64,000 nucleotides of DNA, from contig NZ_CP108508.1 of NCBI RefSeq assembly GCF_035917275.1, positions 6,138,001 to 6,202,000 on the forward strand, read 5' to 3'. Each line of letters opens with the position of its first letter. Position 1 is the stretch's first letter. Below the pieces are notes generated by a model. That model was not told where the DNA came from and ran no database searches. It saw nothing but the letters and a program-made list of their open reading frames with translations. The position numbers and the translations under genes were made by a program. Of this stretch, positions 45,315 to 53,920 are shown in pieces. This DNA is from Streptomyces sp. NBC_01237. GTDB lineage: Bacteria; Actinomycetota; Actinomycetes; Streptomycetales; Streptomycetaceae.

Positions 45315-46469
45315 GTGAGGTCCATATGGAACGGCGCGATCTCCTTCGGGCTGGTCAGCATCCCGATCAAGCTGGTGAACGCCACCGAGAACCACTCGAT
45401 CTCCTTCCGGCAGATCCACCTCGCCGACGGTGGCCGGATTCGATACCGCAAGGTATGCGAACTGGACGAGCAGGAGGTGACCACCGCCGAGATCGGCAAG
45501 GCGTACGAGGACGCCGACGGCACGATGATCCCGATCACCGATGACGACCTCGCCTCCCTCCCGCTCCCCACGACCAGGACGATCGAGATCGTCGCCTTCG
45601 TGCCCGCCGACGAGATCGACCCGCTCCAGATGGACGCGGCGTACTACCTCTGCGCCAACGGCGTCCCGGCCGCCAAGCCCTACACCCTGCTGCGCGAGGC
45701 GCTGAAGCGCAGCCGGAAGGTCGCCGTCGCCAAGTACGCGCTGCGCGGGCGCGAGCGGCTCGGCATGCTGCGCGTGGTCGACGACGTCATCGCGTTGCAC
45801 GGACTGCTGTGGCCGGACGAGATCCGCGCCCCCGAGGGCGTGGCCCCGGAGACCGACGTGACGGTCCGCGACGCCGAACTCGACCTGGCGGACGCCCTGA
45901 TGGACACCCTCGGCGAGGTCGACATGGACACCCTCCACGACGACTACCGCGAGGCCGTCGAGGAGCTGATCGCCGTCAAGGCGTCCGGCGGGGCGACGGA
46001 GCCGGCCGCGGCGGAGGACTCCGGCGGCGGCAAGGTCATCGACCTGATCGCGGCCCTGGAGAACAGCGTCCGCGCGGCGAAGAAGTCCCGCGGCGAGGAG
46101 GGGGACGGGGAGGAGACCGGGGGAGAGGTGGCCGAGGTCCATCCCCTCCGGAAACCGGCAAGGAAGACGGCACAGAAGACGACGCACAAGACGGCACAGA
46201 AGACGACGCACCGGACCCCGACCGGCAAGACGGTGACCCGCTCGGGAGGTGGCACGGCCTCCGCCGCGAAGAAGTCCGCCCCCAAGACCACCGGTACGAA
46301 GAAGTCCACGGCAACGGCCAAGAAGGCATCCGCGCAGTCGCCGACGAAGAAGACCGCGGCGAAGAAGACGGCGGCGAAGAGCACCGCGGCGAAGAAGACG
46401 GCGTCCGGCAGCCGAAGCACCGCGAAGAAGTCGGAGCGGTCCTCGCCCCGAAAGCGCGCCTCGGCCTGA
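45315..46469 (+). CDS. ku: Ku homodimeric DNA-end-binding protein
   Basis: 384 residues. The Ku core begins MRSIWNGAISFGLVSIPIKL and runs to about residue 255 (YRKVCELDEQEV, EIDPLQMDAAYYLCANG, MDTLHDDYREAVEELI). It is followed by a 120-residue Lys/Ala/Thr-rich tail (KKTAAKKTAAKSTAAKKTA) like histone H1 or PAKKA tails, expected to bind DNA non-specifically. It loads on double-strand breaks and recruits LigD proteins; its partner polymerase is divergently encoded. The tail is longer than in a minimal bacterial Ku of about 270-300 residues. Confidence 0.97.
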   Translation: MRSIWNGAISFGLVSIPIKLVNATENHSISFRQIHLADGGRIRYRKVCELDEQEVTTAEIGKAYEDADGTMIPITDDDLASLPLPTTRTIEIVAFVPADEIDPLQMDAAYYLCANGVPAAKPYTLLREALKRSRKVAVAKYALRGRERLGMLRVVDDVIALHGLLWPDEIRAPEGVAPETDVTVRDAELDLADALMDTLGEVDMDTLHDDYREAVEELIAVKASGGATEPAAAEDSGGGKVIDLIAALENSVRAAKKSRGEEGDGEETGGEVAEVHPLRKPARKTAQKTTHKTAQKTTHRTPTGKTVTRSGGGTASAAKKSAPKTTGTKKSTATAKKASAQSPTKKTAAKKTAAKSTAAKKTASGSRSTAKKSERSSPRKRASA

Positions 46470-46472
46470 ACA

Positions 46473-46570
46473 CCCCGCAGGGAACGCCCCGCAGCGAATC
46501 CCCCACAGCGAATCCCCCGCAGGAAACGCCCCACAGGGAACGCCCCATCGGAACATCCCCGTGGAGATCG
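46473..46570 (+). repeat. 14-bp tandem repeat array 3' of ku
   Basis: Five exact-period units start at 46473 (CCCCGCAGGGAACG, CCCCGCAGCGAATC, CCCCACAGCGAATC, CCCCGCAGGAAACG, CCCCACAGGGAACG), followed by two degenerate units to about 46570. The array begins 3 bp after the ku stop codon. The period is not a multiple of three and no gene covers it. Confidence 0.88.
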
Positions 46571-46640
46571 TCCCCCTAGGGCATCCGGTCGTCGTGGGCA
46601 GCTGAACCGGCCCCGGACGACCGCTGTCCCACCACCCCCG

Positions 46641-46646
46641 TACGCT
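46641..46646 (+). promoter_or_regulatory. Probable -10 box of a leaderless transcript (Ser/Thr kinase)
   Basis: TACGCT, then 7 nt, then ATG 46654. No Shine-Dalgarno sequence. Confidence 0.5.
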
Positions 46647-46653
46647 ACGGCCC

Positions 46654-48417
46654 ATGAGCGCAGAGGCCCCCTCGGGACGGGTGATCGACGGCCGCTTCAC
46701 GCTGGTGGAGCGGCTCGGCAGCGGCGGCATGGGAATGGTCTGGCGCGCCCACGATCTGGCGCTGCACCGCGATGTCGCCCTCAAGGAGGTCCGGCCCCCG
46801 GACCCCGCCCTGGAGGAGTACGACCCGGAGGCGGCCCGCACGCTGCGCGCCCGGGTGCTGCGCGAGGCCCGCGCGCTCGCCCGCCTGGACCACCCCAACG
46901 TGGTCACCGTCCACCACATCGTCGACCCCGGCGAGGACGGCTACCCATGGATCGTCATGGAACTGGTGCCCGGTGCCTCCCTCCACGAGCGGCTGGTCCG
47001 GGGCCCGATGGAACCGGCCGAGGCGGCCGAGCTCGGCCGGGGCATCCTCTCCGCGCTGCGCGCCGCCCACGCGGCGGGCATCCACCACCGGGACGTCAAG
47101 CCCGCCAACGTCCTGCTCCGCGCCGACGGCCGCCCGGTCCTCACCGACTTCGGCATCGCCGCGATCCGCGAGTCCACCAGCCTGACGATGACCGGCGCCC
47201 TCATCGGCTCACCCGACTACATCGCGCCCGAACGCATCCGGGGCACCGAGGGCGACCCGTCCTCGGACCTCTGGTCGCTCGGCATGATGCTGTACGTCGC
47301 CGTGGAGGGCCGTCATCCGCTGCGCAAGGCCACCACGCTCGCCACGCTGGCGGCCGTGCTGGACGAGGAGGTGCCGCCGCCGGTACGGGCCGGTGCCCTC
47401 ACCCCCGTCCTGAAGGCCCTGCTGACCAGGGACATAGCCGCCCGCCCCGGCGTCGGGGAACTGGACAGGATGCTGGCGGACGCGGCCGCCGGAACGATGC
47501 GCGAGCCCGCATCCCCCACGGCCGAGCCCACCGGCTCGCCCCCAGCGGCGCACACGCTGGCGCTGAATCCGGCGCACCGCGCACCCACGGGCCCCACCCC
47601 CGTGGACCGGATCCCCACCACGGGTCCCACCCCCGCCGATCGCGTACCGTCCGCGTCGCCCGCCGCGCCGGGCAACCCCTACGCCACGCAGAACCTGACG
47701 CCGGAGGACCAGGAGCGGCAGCGCCGCCTCCGGCGCCGTATCCGTACGATCGCCGTCACCAGCTCCCTCGTGACCACCGCGGTGTCCGCGGCCGTCCTGA
47801 TCTGGGTGCTGGTCCCTCGCGCCGGGGGCACCGGCGACGAGGGCGACCGTCCGTCGGTCGCGGCGAGCACTCCCTCGGGCGACCGGAGCGGCAACCCGAC
47901 GCCGAAGACGTCCACCGGCGGGGGGACTCCCGTCGCGGACACGCCGGACACTCCGGCCGAGCCGGCGAATCTGCTGACCCCGAAGGGCGTACGCGGCGCC
48001 ATCAAGGCCCTGAAGCCGCTGATGGGCGGAACGAGGGTCACCGACTTCACCGTCCACGAGGAGCACGCCTCGGCCAAGGCGCCCCTCAAGTCCAACTCCA
48101 CGCTGTACGACCAGTTCAGCTACCGGGACGGCGAGGCCACCAACGACGACATGGGCGGCACGCTCCCCTCGGGGGAGACCTCCGTCGACCTGCTCTCCGT
48201 GGACTGGGACGCGCTTCCCGCCCTGCTGCGCACGGCGGACAAGACCCTCAACGTCCCCGACCCGGAGTACAGATACGTGATCGTGGACCCGTCGTCCCCC
48301 TTCCACGACGACCAGCCGGTCCTGCGGGTCTACGTCTCGGACAAGTACGGCGGCGCCTTCCTCACCGCGCACCTCGACGGACGGGTCATCGAGAAGAACC
48401 CGCGGGCGAAGGGCTGA
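46654..48417 (+). CDS. Receptor-type Ser/Thr protein kinase (PknB family)
   Basis: 587 residues. Complete kinase: Gly loop LGSGGMGMVW, Lys44 in VALKEV, HHRDVKPAN (Asp147), DFG (Asp165), GSPDYIAPE. Then a Pro/Thr/Ala linker, one membrane span (about 365-387) and an extracellular C-terminal domain of about 180 residues without PASTA repeats. The outer domain presumably senses a ligand; its fold is not recognised. Convergent with the next gene; a hairpin separates them. Confidence 0.95.
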   Translation: MSAEAPSGRVIDGRFTLVERLGSGGMGMVWRAHDLALHRDVALKEVRPPDPALEEYDPEAARTLRARVLREARALARLDHPNVVTVHHIVDPGEDGYPWIVMELVPGASLHERLVRGPMEPAEAAELGRGILSALRAAHAAGIHHRDVKPANVLLRADGRPVLTDFGIAAIRESTSLTMTGALIGSPDYIAPERIRGTEGDPSSDLWSLGMMLYVAVEGRHPLRKATTLATLAAVLDEEVPPPVRAGALTPVLKALLTRDIAARPGVGELDRMLADAAAGTMREPASPTAEPTGSPPAAHTLALNPAHRAPTGPTPVDRIPTTGPTPADRVPSASPAAPGNPYATQNLTPEDQERQRRLRRRIRTIAVTSSLVTTAVSAAVLIWVLVPRAGGTGDEGDRPSVAASTPSGDRSGNPTPKTSTGGGTPVADTPDTPAEPANLLTPKGVRGAIKALKPLMGGTRVTDFTVHEEHASAKAPLKSNSTLYDQFSYRDGEATNDDMGGTLPSGETSVDLLSVDWDALPALLRTADKTLNVPDPEYRYVIVDPSSPFHDDQPVLRVYVSDKYGGAFLTAHLDGRVIEKNPRAKG

Positions 48418-48425
48418 TGACTGTC

Positions 48426-48464
48426 CCCGTTCACCCCCGCGGAGCCGAAGCGGGAGTGAACGGG
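48426..48464. terminator. Bidirectional terminator overlapping a gene end
   Basis: CCCGTTCAC-C-CCCGC pairs with GCGGG-A-GTGAACGGG around a 9-nt loop (one mismatch). It lies between the convergent kinase and membrane-protein genes and includes the last codons of the latter. Confidence 0.75.
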
Positions 48465-50119
48465 TCCCGGAGCGTGGGCAGGTCGAGGCCCAGCGGGTCC
48501 CGCTCGATGACATACGTGCAGCTCGTATACGTGTAGCCGGGCTGGATCTTCGACCCCGATGTGTAGCTGTCCACCGCCGCGGTCGCTCCTGAGCCGTGCT
48601 TGTACAGGAAGTGGTACGTGCCCGCCGGGAGCCGGAGCCTCGCCTTCGGGTAGCTCCTGCCACCGTCCTTGCACGCCCGCGCCGATCCGCTGGACGCGCT
48701 GTAGCGCTCACAGCTGCCGCAGGCCCGCAGTTTGACGGTGCCGGTGACCGGACCGGTGTAGAGCACCTCGACGGCATTCGGCGCGTCGTTGCTGATGACG
48801 AGCTCCATCCGGGCGCCGCCCGGCTTGCGGGACGGCGGCAGCCGCTTGCCGGCCGAGGGCCGGTCGTCGGCGATCTCCGCGGCTATGGCGATGTTCCGCG
48901 CCCGCCGCACCCGCTTGTCGTCCTTGTACGTACGGGTGAAACCGGTCAAGGTCTCCTGCGCCTCGGTGAACTTCTTGTCCTCGAACTCGTCCACCCCGCA
49001 GGCGTACACCCCGTCCTGGACGCCCTTGTCGGCGTCGGCCCGCAGCGCGGGCATGTCCGATCCGGGCAGCCCGGAGACCGTGGTGCCGAGGCCGCGCAGC
49101 ACCGCGGTGGCCTCACAGGGCCCGTCGCCCTTCAGCGCCGCGACCTGCGCCCCGATCTTCCCGGATATCGCCGGTCCCACCTGCTTCGCCGAGGCGGAAT
49201 CGGGGAACGTGCGCAGCAGCTCGCCCAGTTCGGTCCCGCCGCCGCCCACACCGCCGAGCCGGGACACCCCGCACACGTACAGCGAATCGGCGAGCGGCTC
49301 GTCGGGCCAGGCGGCCAGATCGCCCAGCAACTCGGCGTCGACGGAGCCGGGAACCGTCCGCAGATAGGTCAACGGCTCGACGGCCGCGCAGTGCTGCTTC
49401 TCCCGGTACGGCGCTGAGACGGCCTCGTAATACGCCTTCAGCCGGGCCGGGACGAGCTTGCCCGCCCGTGAACCGGCATGCTTCTCGCCCAGCTCGCGGT
49501 AGACGGCGAGCGCGGACCGGTATTCCGCCCGCGCGGTGCCGAACGGCTGTCCCGACGCGGCCCGGACGGCCTCGTCACCCCGCTCCAGCCGGTCCAGCAG
49601 CATCTGCTCGACGGCCTCGTCGCGCTCGGAGCCGTAGACGGCGAACCCGCCCGCCGGGACGGCCAGCAGCAGCACCCCCAGCGCAGCCGCCAGAACCGGT
49701 CGCCAGGACCCGGCCACGGGCGAACGCCGGGCGGTCCGGGCCCCGTCGGCGACCGCGGCGGCCAGCACGACGAGGAAGCCGGCGAGCACACCGCCCGGCA
49801 CCCCGTCGGGATCGGCGGGCAGCGCGGCCAGCAGCAGCCCACCGGCCGCCGCCCAGCACAGCGCGGCCCGGAACCATCTGCGCATCAGGGCGTAACCGAG
49901 GCCGAGCCCGGTCAGATTGAGCAGCCCGACCGCCACGGAACGCAGGGCGGAGCCGGGAGGGGGCGGCCCGATCGAGGGCGGCCGCAGAGGCGGAGGCGGA
50001 ACGGAAGGCGGCACCTCGGGCTCCTGCCCCGGCCCGCCACCGAACCCGCTTCCCGCTCCACCACCGGGCCCGCCGCCCGCGCCACTGCCGGATCCCGGGT
50101 ACTGATCGCCGGACTCCAT
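48431..50119 (-). CDS. Large membrane protein of unknown function
   Basis: 562 residues from ATG 50119, chosen because GGGGGGA lies just upstream; an ATG at 50185 is in frame but poorly preceded. A Gly/Pro/Ser-rich N-terminus leads to a block of about five membrane spans (about 60-170: AVGLLNLTGLGLGYALM, LLLAALPADP, VLAGFLVVLAAAVA, VLAAALGVLLLAVPAGGFAV). A 380-residue outer domain follows with two helical (TPR-like) segments and six or more cysteines (for example RACGSCERY and TSCTYV). The last part looks like a beta-sandwich. No family recognised. It may be functionally linked to the convergent kinase, but this is only proximity. Confidence 0.82.
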   Translation of the reverse strand: MESGDQYPGSGSGAGGGPGGGAGSGFGGGPGQEPEVPPSVPPPPLRPPSIGPPPPGSALRSVAVGLLNLTGLGLGYALMRRWFRAALCWAAAGGLLLAALPADPDGVPGGVLAGFLVVLAAAVADGARTARRSPVAGSWRPVLAAALGVLLLAVPAGGFAVYGSERDEAVEQMLLDRLERGDEAVRAASGQPFGTARAEYRSALAVYRELGEKHAGSRAGKLVPARLKAYYEAVSAPYREKQHCAAVEPLTYLRTVPGSVDAELLGDLAAWPDEPLADSLYVCGVSRLGGVGGGGTELGELLRTFPDSASAKQVGPAISGKIGAQVAALKGDGPCEATAVLRGLGTTVSGLPGSDMPALRADADKGVQDGVYACGVDEFEDKKFTEAQETLTGFTRTYKDDKRVRRARNIAIAAEIADDRPSAGKRLPPSRKPGGARMELVISNDAPNAVEVLYTGPVTGTVKLRACGSCERYSASSGSARACKDGGRSYPKARLRLPAGTYHFLYKHGSGATAAVDSYTSGSKIQPGYTYTSCTYVIERDPLGLDLPTLRDPFTPASAPRG

Positions 50120-50234
50120 AACGGTCCCCCCACCGTCGAGCCTCACAAGGTCCCCCTGAACCTGCCCCGTTCCGTCACCATTCACGCACGCTTCGCCCGC
50201 GATTCGACGCTGGTCCCGGACCCGCGACAGCCCC

Positions 50235-50240
50235 TAGACT
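50235..50240 (+). promoter_or_regulatory. Candidate -10 box of the glyA transcript
   Basis: TAGACT, followed by 6 nt to 50247, exactly where helix P1 of the ZTP riboswitch begins. A clear -35 hexamer is not visible. Confidence 0.5.
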
Positions 50241-50246
50241 TCGACC

Positions 50247-50366
50247 TGCCGCGACTGGCGCGTGCCCCGGCAGGGGCGCTCCGTGGAAACGACCACGAGG
50301 GAGCGGCACACCCCGGGCGCGCCCGGGGCGTCATCCTCCGGAGGGCCGTCCGCCTGGGCATCCGGG
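50247..50366 (+). ncRNA. ZTP (pfl) riboswitch upstream of glyA
   Basis: The two conserved parts of the pfl motif are present in order. The 5' domain has P1 TGCCGC/GCGGCA (50247-50252, 50303-50308), with GACTGGCG (50253-50260) and GAGGGAGC (50297-50304). Between them are two small hairpins, GCCCC-GGCA-GGGGC (50264-50277) and CGTGG/CCACG (50282-50297). A linker hairpin CCCCGGGC/GCCCGGGG (50311-50328) follows. The 3' domain carries the near-invariant CCGCCTGGGCA (50350-50360). This class senses ZTP/ZMP, the alarmone of low 10-formyl-tetrahydrofolate, and activates one-carbon genes such as glyA. Confidence 0.92.
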
Positions 50367-50399
50367 TCCACGCCGCACGACGCGGCCGACCCGGAAGGA
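50362..50399 (+). promoter_or_regulatory. Putative riboswitch expression platform masking the glyA ribosome site
   Basis: CCGGGT (50362-50367), directly after the aptamer motif, can pair with ACCCGG (50389-50394), with GCCGC/GCGGC inside. This stem reaches the first bases of the Shine-Dalgarno stretch GGAAGGA (50393-50399). No U-tract is present, so control is more likely translational. Inference from base pairing by eye. Confidence 0.5.
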
Positions 50400-50407
50400 C
50401 CACTTCC

Positions 50408-51724
50408 ATGACCACCCACGCACCCGGCATCCCCACCGCCAACGGTCCCGCACCCACCACTGCCCCGCGCCACCCGGCACTGGCCTCGGCGGACCCGGAC
50501 CTCGCCGCCCTGGTGGTGGCCGAGGAGCAGCTCCAGGCGGACACCCTGCGGCTGATCCCCAGCGAGAACTACGTCTCCGCGGCGGTCCTCGAAGCCTCCG
50601 GCACGGTGCTCCAGAACAAGTACTCCGAGGGCTACCCCGGCAAGCGCTACTACGAGGGCCAGCAGATCATCGACCAGGTGGAGACGCTGGCCGCCGAGCG
50701 CGCCCGCGCGCTGTTCCGCATGGACCACGCCAACGTCCAGCCGTACTCGGGCTCCCCGGCCAACCTCGCCGTGTACATGGCCTTCCTCAAGCCCGGTGAC
50801 ACCGTGCTGGGCATGGGACTGCCGATGGGCGGCCACCTCACCCACGGCTGGGGCGTCTCCGCGACCGGCAGCTGGTTCCGCGGCGTGCGGTACGGGGTCC
50901 GCCGCGACACGGGCCGAGTCGACCTGGACGAGGTGCGCGAACTGGCCCTCGCCGAGCGCCCGAAGGTCATCTTCTGCGGTGGTACGGCGGTTCCCCGCAC
51001 GATCGACTTCGCGGGCTTCGCCGAGATCGCCCGCGAGACCGGCGCGGTCCTGGTGGCCGATGTCGCCCACATCGCCGGCCTGATCGCGGGCGGCGCCCAC
51101 CCCTCGCCCGCCCCCTACGCGGACGTGGTCTCCACCACCACCCACAAGACCCTGCGCGGCCCGCGCGGCGCGATGCTCCTGAGCACGGCGGAACACGCCC
51201 GTGCGATCGACCGCGCGGTCTTCCCCGGCCTCCAGGGCGGCCCCCACAACCAGACCACCGCCGCCATCGCGGTCGCCCTCAGGGAAGCCGCCACCCCCGA
51301 CTTCAGCGCCTACGCCCACCAGGTGGTGACCAACGCCCGCGCCCTGGGCGACGAACTCTCCGCCCGCGGCTTCGACCTGGTCTCCGGCGGCACGGACAAC
51401 CACCTCCTCCTGATCGACCTCACGGCCAAGGACGTCCCCGGCAAGACCGCGGCCAAGGCCCTGGACCGCGCCGGCATCGTGGTCAACCACAACACCGTCC
51501 CCTACGACCCCCGCAAGCCCTTCGACCCCTCCGGCATCCGCATCGGCACCCCGGCCCTGACCTCCCGCGGCATCCCCGCCGCCGCGATGGCCGCGGTCGC
51601 GCAGTGGATCGACCAGGTGGTCGAGGCATCCCGTACGGGCGACGAATCCACCATCACCAGGATCCGGTCCGAGGTGAAGGCCCTGATGGACAGCCACCCG
51701 GCCCCGGGCCTGCCGGTGGGCTGA
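50408..51724 (+). CDS. glyA: Serine hydroxymethyltransferase
   Basis: 438 residues. Fold-type I PLP enzyme converting serine and tetrahydrofolate to glycine and 5,10-methylene-tetrahydrofolate. Signatures: RLIPSENYVSAAVLEA, NKYSEGYPGKRYYEG, DVAHIAGLIAGG, and the PLP lysine Lys247 in STTTHKTLRGPRG. Near the C-terminus NTVPYDPRKPF and SGIRIGTPALTSRG are intact. ATG 50408 follows AAGGA. The N-terminus is about 15-20 residues longer than in common GlyA proteins. A ZTP riboswitch precedes it, so this is probably the folate-stress-responsive copy and another glyA may exist elsewhere. Confidence 0.97.
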   Translation: MTTHAPGIPTANGPAPTTAPRHPALASADPDLAALVVAEEQLQADTLRLIPSENYVSAAVLEASGTVLQNKYSEGYPGKRYYEGQQIIDQVETLAAERARALFRMDHANVQPYSGSPANLAVYMAFLKPGDTVLGMGLPMGGHLTHGWGVSATGSWFRGVRYGVRRDTGRVDLDEVRELALAERPKVIFCGGTAVPRTIDFAGFAEIARETGAVLVADVAHIAGLIAGGAHPSPAPYADVVSTTTHKTLRGPRGAMLLSTAEHARAIDRAVFPGLQGGPHNQTTAAIAVALREAATPDFSAYAHQVVTNARALGDELSARGFDLVSGGTDNHLLLIDLTAKDVPGKTAAKALDRAGIVVNHNTVPYDPRKPFDPSGIRIGTPALTSRGIPAAAMAAVAQWIDQVVEASRTGDESTITRIRSEVKALMDSHPAPGLPVG

Positions 51725-51754
51725 GGCGGGGCGGTGCGATACAGGAACCGGTGT

Positions 51755-51783
51755 CCGGCGAGCTACGGACCGGCGCTCGCCGG
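51755..51783. terminator. Terminator between glyA and the WXG-like cassette
   Basis: CCGGCGAGC (51755-51763) and GCTCGCCGG (51775-51783) form a 9-bp perfect stem with an 11-nt loop between two convergent genes; it overlaps the last codons of the minus-strand gene. Confidence 0.7.
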
Positions 51784-52392
51784 AGGCGGAGTCACGGACG
51801 GTTCGATGGTCGACCTGACATAGATCCGCGTGGCACCGGGCTTGAACTCGTGCGCGAACAAGTCGATGCAACGCTGAAGGTACTTGCCTTCAGGAGTTTC
51901 GAGCTCATCGGGGCAAAGGCTGGTTTTCCGCAGACCTCGGACGAACGTTTCCGGCTCGGTCAGTCCGAGGTGCGCGAAGGCGGCAGCGGGCCGGTAATCC
52001 TTCTTCTCTGGAAGCGAGTTCCCCGTCATCTCGGTTCCCTCACGTACGAGTCGGCCCGTGTACACCCCGGCCTGTTCGCTGGGCAGAACGAAAGACAGCA
52101 GGCCTGTGTCGTAGCGCTGTCCGACCTTGTAGCCCGCGCGTCGGTCCGCTGCCGCATCCGGAATGCGGATGCCCATCTGCCCGCTCATCCAGACCGGGGT
52201 GGCCCCGTCCTCCCAGCAGCACGTCATCTCCTGCTTCGACAGGTCGGACGAGACCTTGTCGGAGACGTGGGAGACCACGCCGATCGCGGCGGCGACGCAT
52301 GCGAGGAACACCAGAGCGACGACAGCCACGATCGGCACCCGACGCCGCCGTGTGGGCCGCTCGCCGACTCCGTCCTTGCTGGAGTTGTTCAT
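51763..52392 (-). CDS. Single-pass membrane protein of the WXG-like cassette
   Basis: 209 residues. A basic N-terminus (ERPTRRRRVP) precedes one membrane span (about 19-41) and an outer domain that starts with EMTCCWEDGATPVWMSGQMG and continues IRIPDAAADRR. Cys pairs (TCCW, SLCPDE, RCIDL) suggest disulfides. No family recognised. Its start is 10 nt after the stop of the large WXG-like gene, with GAGG at 8 nt. GC is lower than in flanking core genes. It could be an immunity, anchoring or docking protein for the cassette. Confidence 0.82.
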   Translation of the reverse strand: MNNSSKDGVGERPTRRRRVPIVAVVALVFLACVAAAIGVVSHVSDKVSSDLSKQEMTCCWEDGATPVWMSGQMGIRIPDAAADRRAGYKVGQRYDTGLLSFVLPSEQAGVYTGRLVREGTEMTGNSLPEKKDYRPAAAFAHLGLTEPETFVRGLRKTSLCPDELETPEGKYLQRCIDLFAHEFKPGATRIYVRSTIEPSVTPPPASAGP

Positions 52393-52402
52393 CGGTGGAC
52401 CT

Positions 52403-53902
52403 CTATCGCCCTTCCTGCTGCTCACGGCCGGGGTCCGTACGGTCGCCCTCACGCCCTGGCTCATTCGGCTGCGGGAGTGGACCGTAATGCGAGGCGGATC
52501 CGCCCAGATCGTAGTGCTTGACTGAACTGGTGCCCGCCATATCGAATTCGCGAGCAACGCCCGTGGTGTGCAGGCGGGCCATCTGGCCATCGGGGATGCT
52601 CATGTCTCCTCCTCCGGGGAGGTCGATGGTCACCCCCTTGTCCTGGTCCCAGTTGTAGCGGTCCCACGCGTTGGACTGATAGTCGAGGCCCACCCTGGGT
52701 TCGCCGTTCGCCTCCGGCACGACGGTGACCACTCCAGTCACGTTCGACCTGGTGGAACCGACCGCGTAGAACCAGTTCTCATTGGTTTCCTTGGTGAAGC
52801 TGAAGTCCCGATTAATGGTTTCCACCGGTATGGAGACCGGCTGCCCGCCGTTTCTCCTGAACTCTGCAAGCGCCTGCTCGCGCCATTCGTCTCGGTGCCC
52901 CTTGATGTCATCATCGATGTGTGTACGGAATCCAGGGACTTCGGACATCATCTTGTCCACGGGCAGGTTCATGTCCGTTCCGCTGTTCCCCAGGTAGTGG
53001 GCCATGTGCCGTGCAGCGTCGTTGTCGCCCGTCCAGTCGGCCGTCTCGGCGATCAGATTCATCTTCTCCCGAGTCCTGCGCTCCTCCGCTCCCGGTTCCT
53101 CGACGCCGTGGGGCCCGGAGCCCCGGTCGGGGGCGGCCTGTTTGACGGACGGCGAGAGCAGCCCCGCAGCCAGGAGATCGTCCTTGTGCCCGGTCCACAA
53201 CTCAGCACGAGCCCGAGGACTCAACGACAGCCAAAGGCGCCGTAGCTCGGCCCGCTGCGCGGCGCTCGCGTCGCCACCGTGCGAGGCCAGCTTCATGGCA
53301 CGTGGCAGTTGGTCCTCATCGAGAGAGGTGTACGTGGCATGCCCCGCGTTGTGAGGGTCGCCGCCGTGGCTCTTCTTCAAGGCACGGGTCATGGCTGCGT
53401 CGATCTCCGAGGCATGGGACACGAGCCCCGTGAGGGTATCGGCGTACCACTGCATCAAGTCTTTCGTCCGCTGCGAGGCTCCCTCTGCGTCACAGAATGC
53501 CTCTGTGACCTTCACTGTGCCGTTGGGGCCGTCCACCACCAGGAGGCCCGGATCCGCGCCCGCGGCCCGGTTCGGATCTCCCTTGCGGGCTTCCGCAGTC
53601 AGCTCTTGGGCTCGTTTCTGGATGTGCGTCAGCTCGCTGTGTGAATCTTCGAGAACAGCGGCGACACTCTTTGCCTCCAGATGTAAGTCCGAGATCTCTT
53701 TGGCTGTCTTGCGGACGAATTCCTTGGTGACCGCAGCATTCACGCCCGCCCACTGCGCCCCGTCCGACATCTGCAGGAGGCCGCTGTAGACGTCGGTCCT
53801 CAGCCTCTCCAAGCGGGCAGCGGTTGCCTTCCAGTCACCGGTGGCAGCACTCAGCTTGCCCAGGTCCACTTCGATGAGATCCGTATAGGTCAACGCGCCC
53901 AT
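52403..53902 (-). CDS. WXG100-like N-terminal domain fused to long C-terminal domain (candidate type VII effector)
   Basis: 499 residues, no signal peptide. Residues 1-100 are helical with SDGAQWAGVNAAVTKEF: a W-A-G turn (51-53) between two long helices, as in WXG100/ESX proteins. A helical middle part follows (LRRLWLSLSPRARAELWTGH). The C-terminal 130 residues include NWFYAVGSTRS, DRYNWDQDKG and GVAREFDMAGTSS, a module I associate with secreted or polymorphic-toxin-like proteins but cannot name. Codon use is less GC-rich at third positions than in the core genes. It starts 18 nt after the stop of the small helical protein. Confidence 0.85.
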   Translation of the reverse strand: MGALTYTDLIEVDLGKLSAATGDWKATAARLERLRTDVYSGLLQMSDGAQWAGVNAAVTKEFVRKTAKEISDLHLEAKSVAAVLEDSHSELTHIQKRAQELTAEARKGDPNRAAGADPGLLVVDGPNGTVKVTEAFCDAEGASQRTKDLMQWYADTLTGLVSHASEIDAAMTRALKKSHGGDPHNAGHATYTSLDEDQLPRAMKLASHGGDASAAQRAELRRLWLSLSPRARAELWTGHKDDLLAAGLLSPSVKQAAPDRGSGPHGVEEPGAEERRTREKMNLIAETADWTGDNDAARHMAHYLGNSGTDMNLPVDKMMSEVPGFRTHIDDDIKGHRDEWREQALAEFRRNGGQPVSIPVETINRDFSFTKETNENWFYAVGSTRSNVTGVVTVVPEANGEPRVGLDYQSNAWDRYNWDQDKGVTIDLPGGGDMSIPDGQMARLHTTGVAREFDMAGTSSVKHYDLGGSASHYGPLPQPNEPGREGDRTDPGREQQEGR

Positions 53903-53920
53903 TGTTCCCCGCTTCCATGC

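Noticed and set aside
46473..46570. Possible CRISPR array
   Set aside because: The 14-bp units are contiguous with no spacers; it is a tandem minisatellite.
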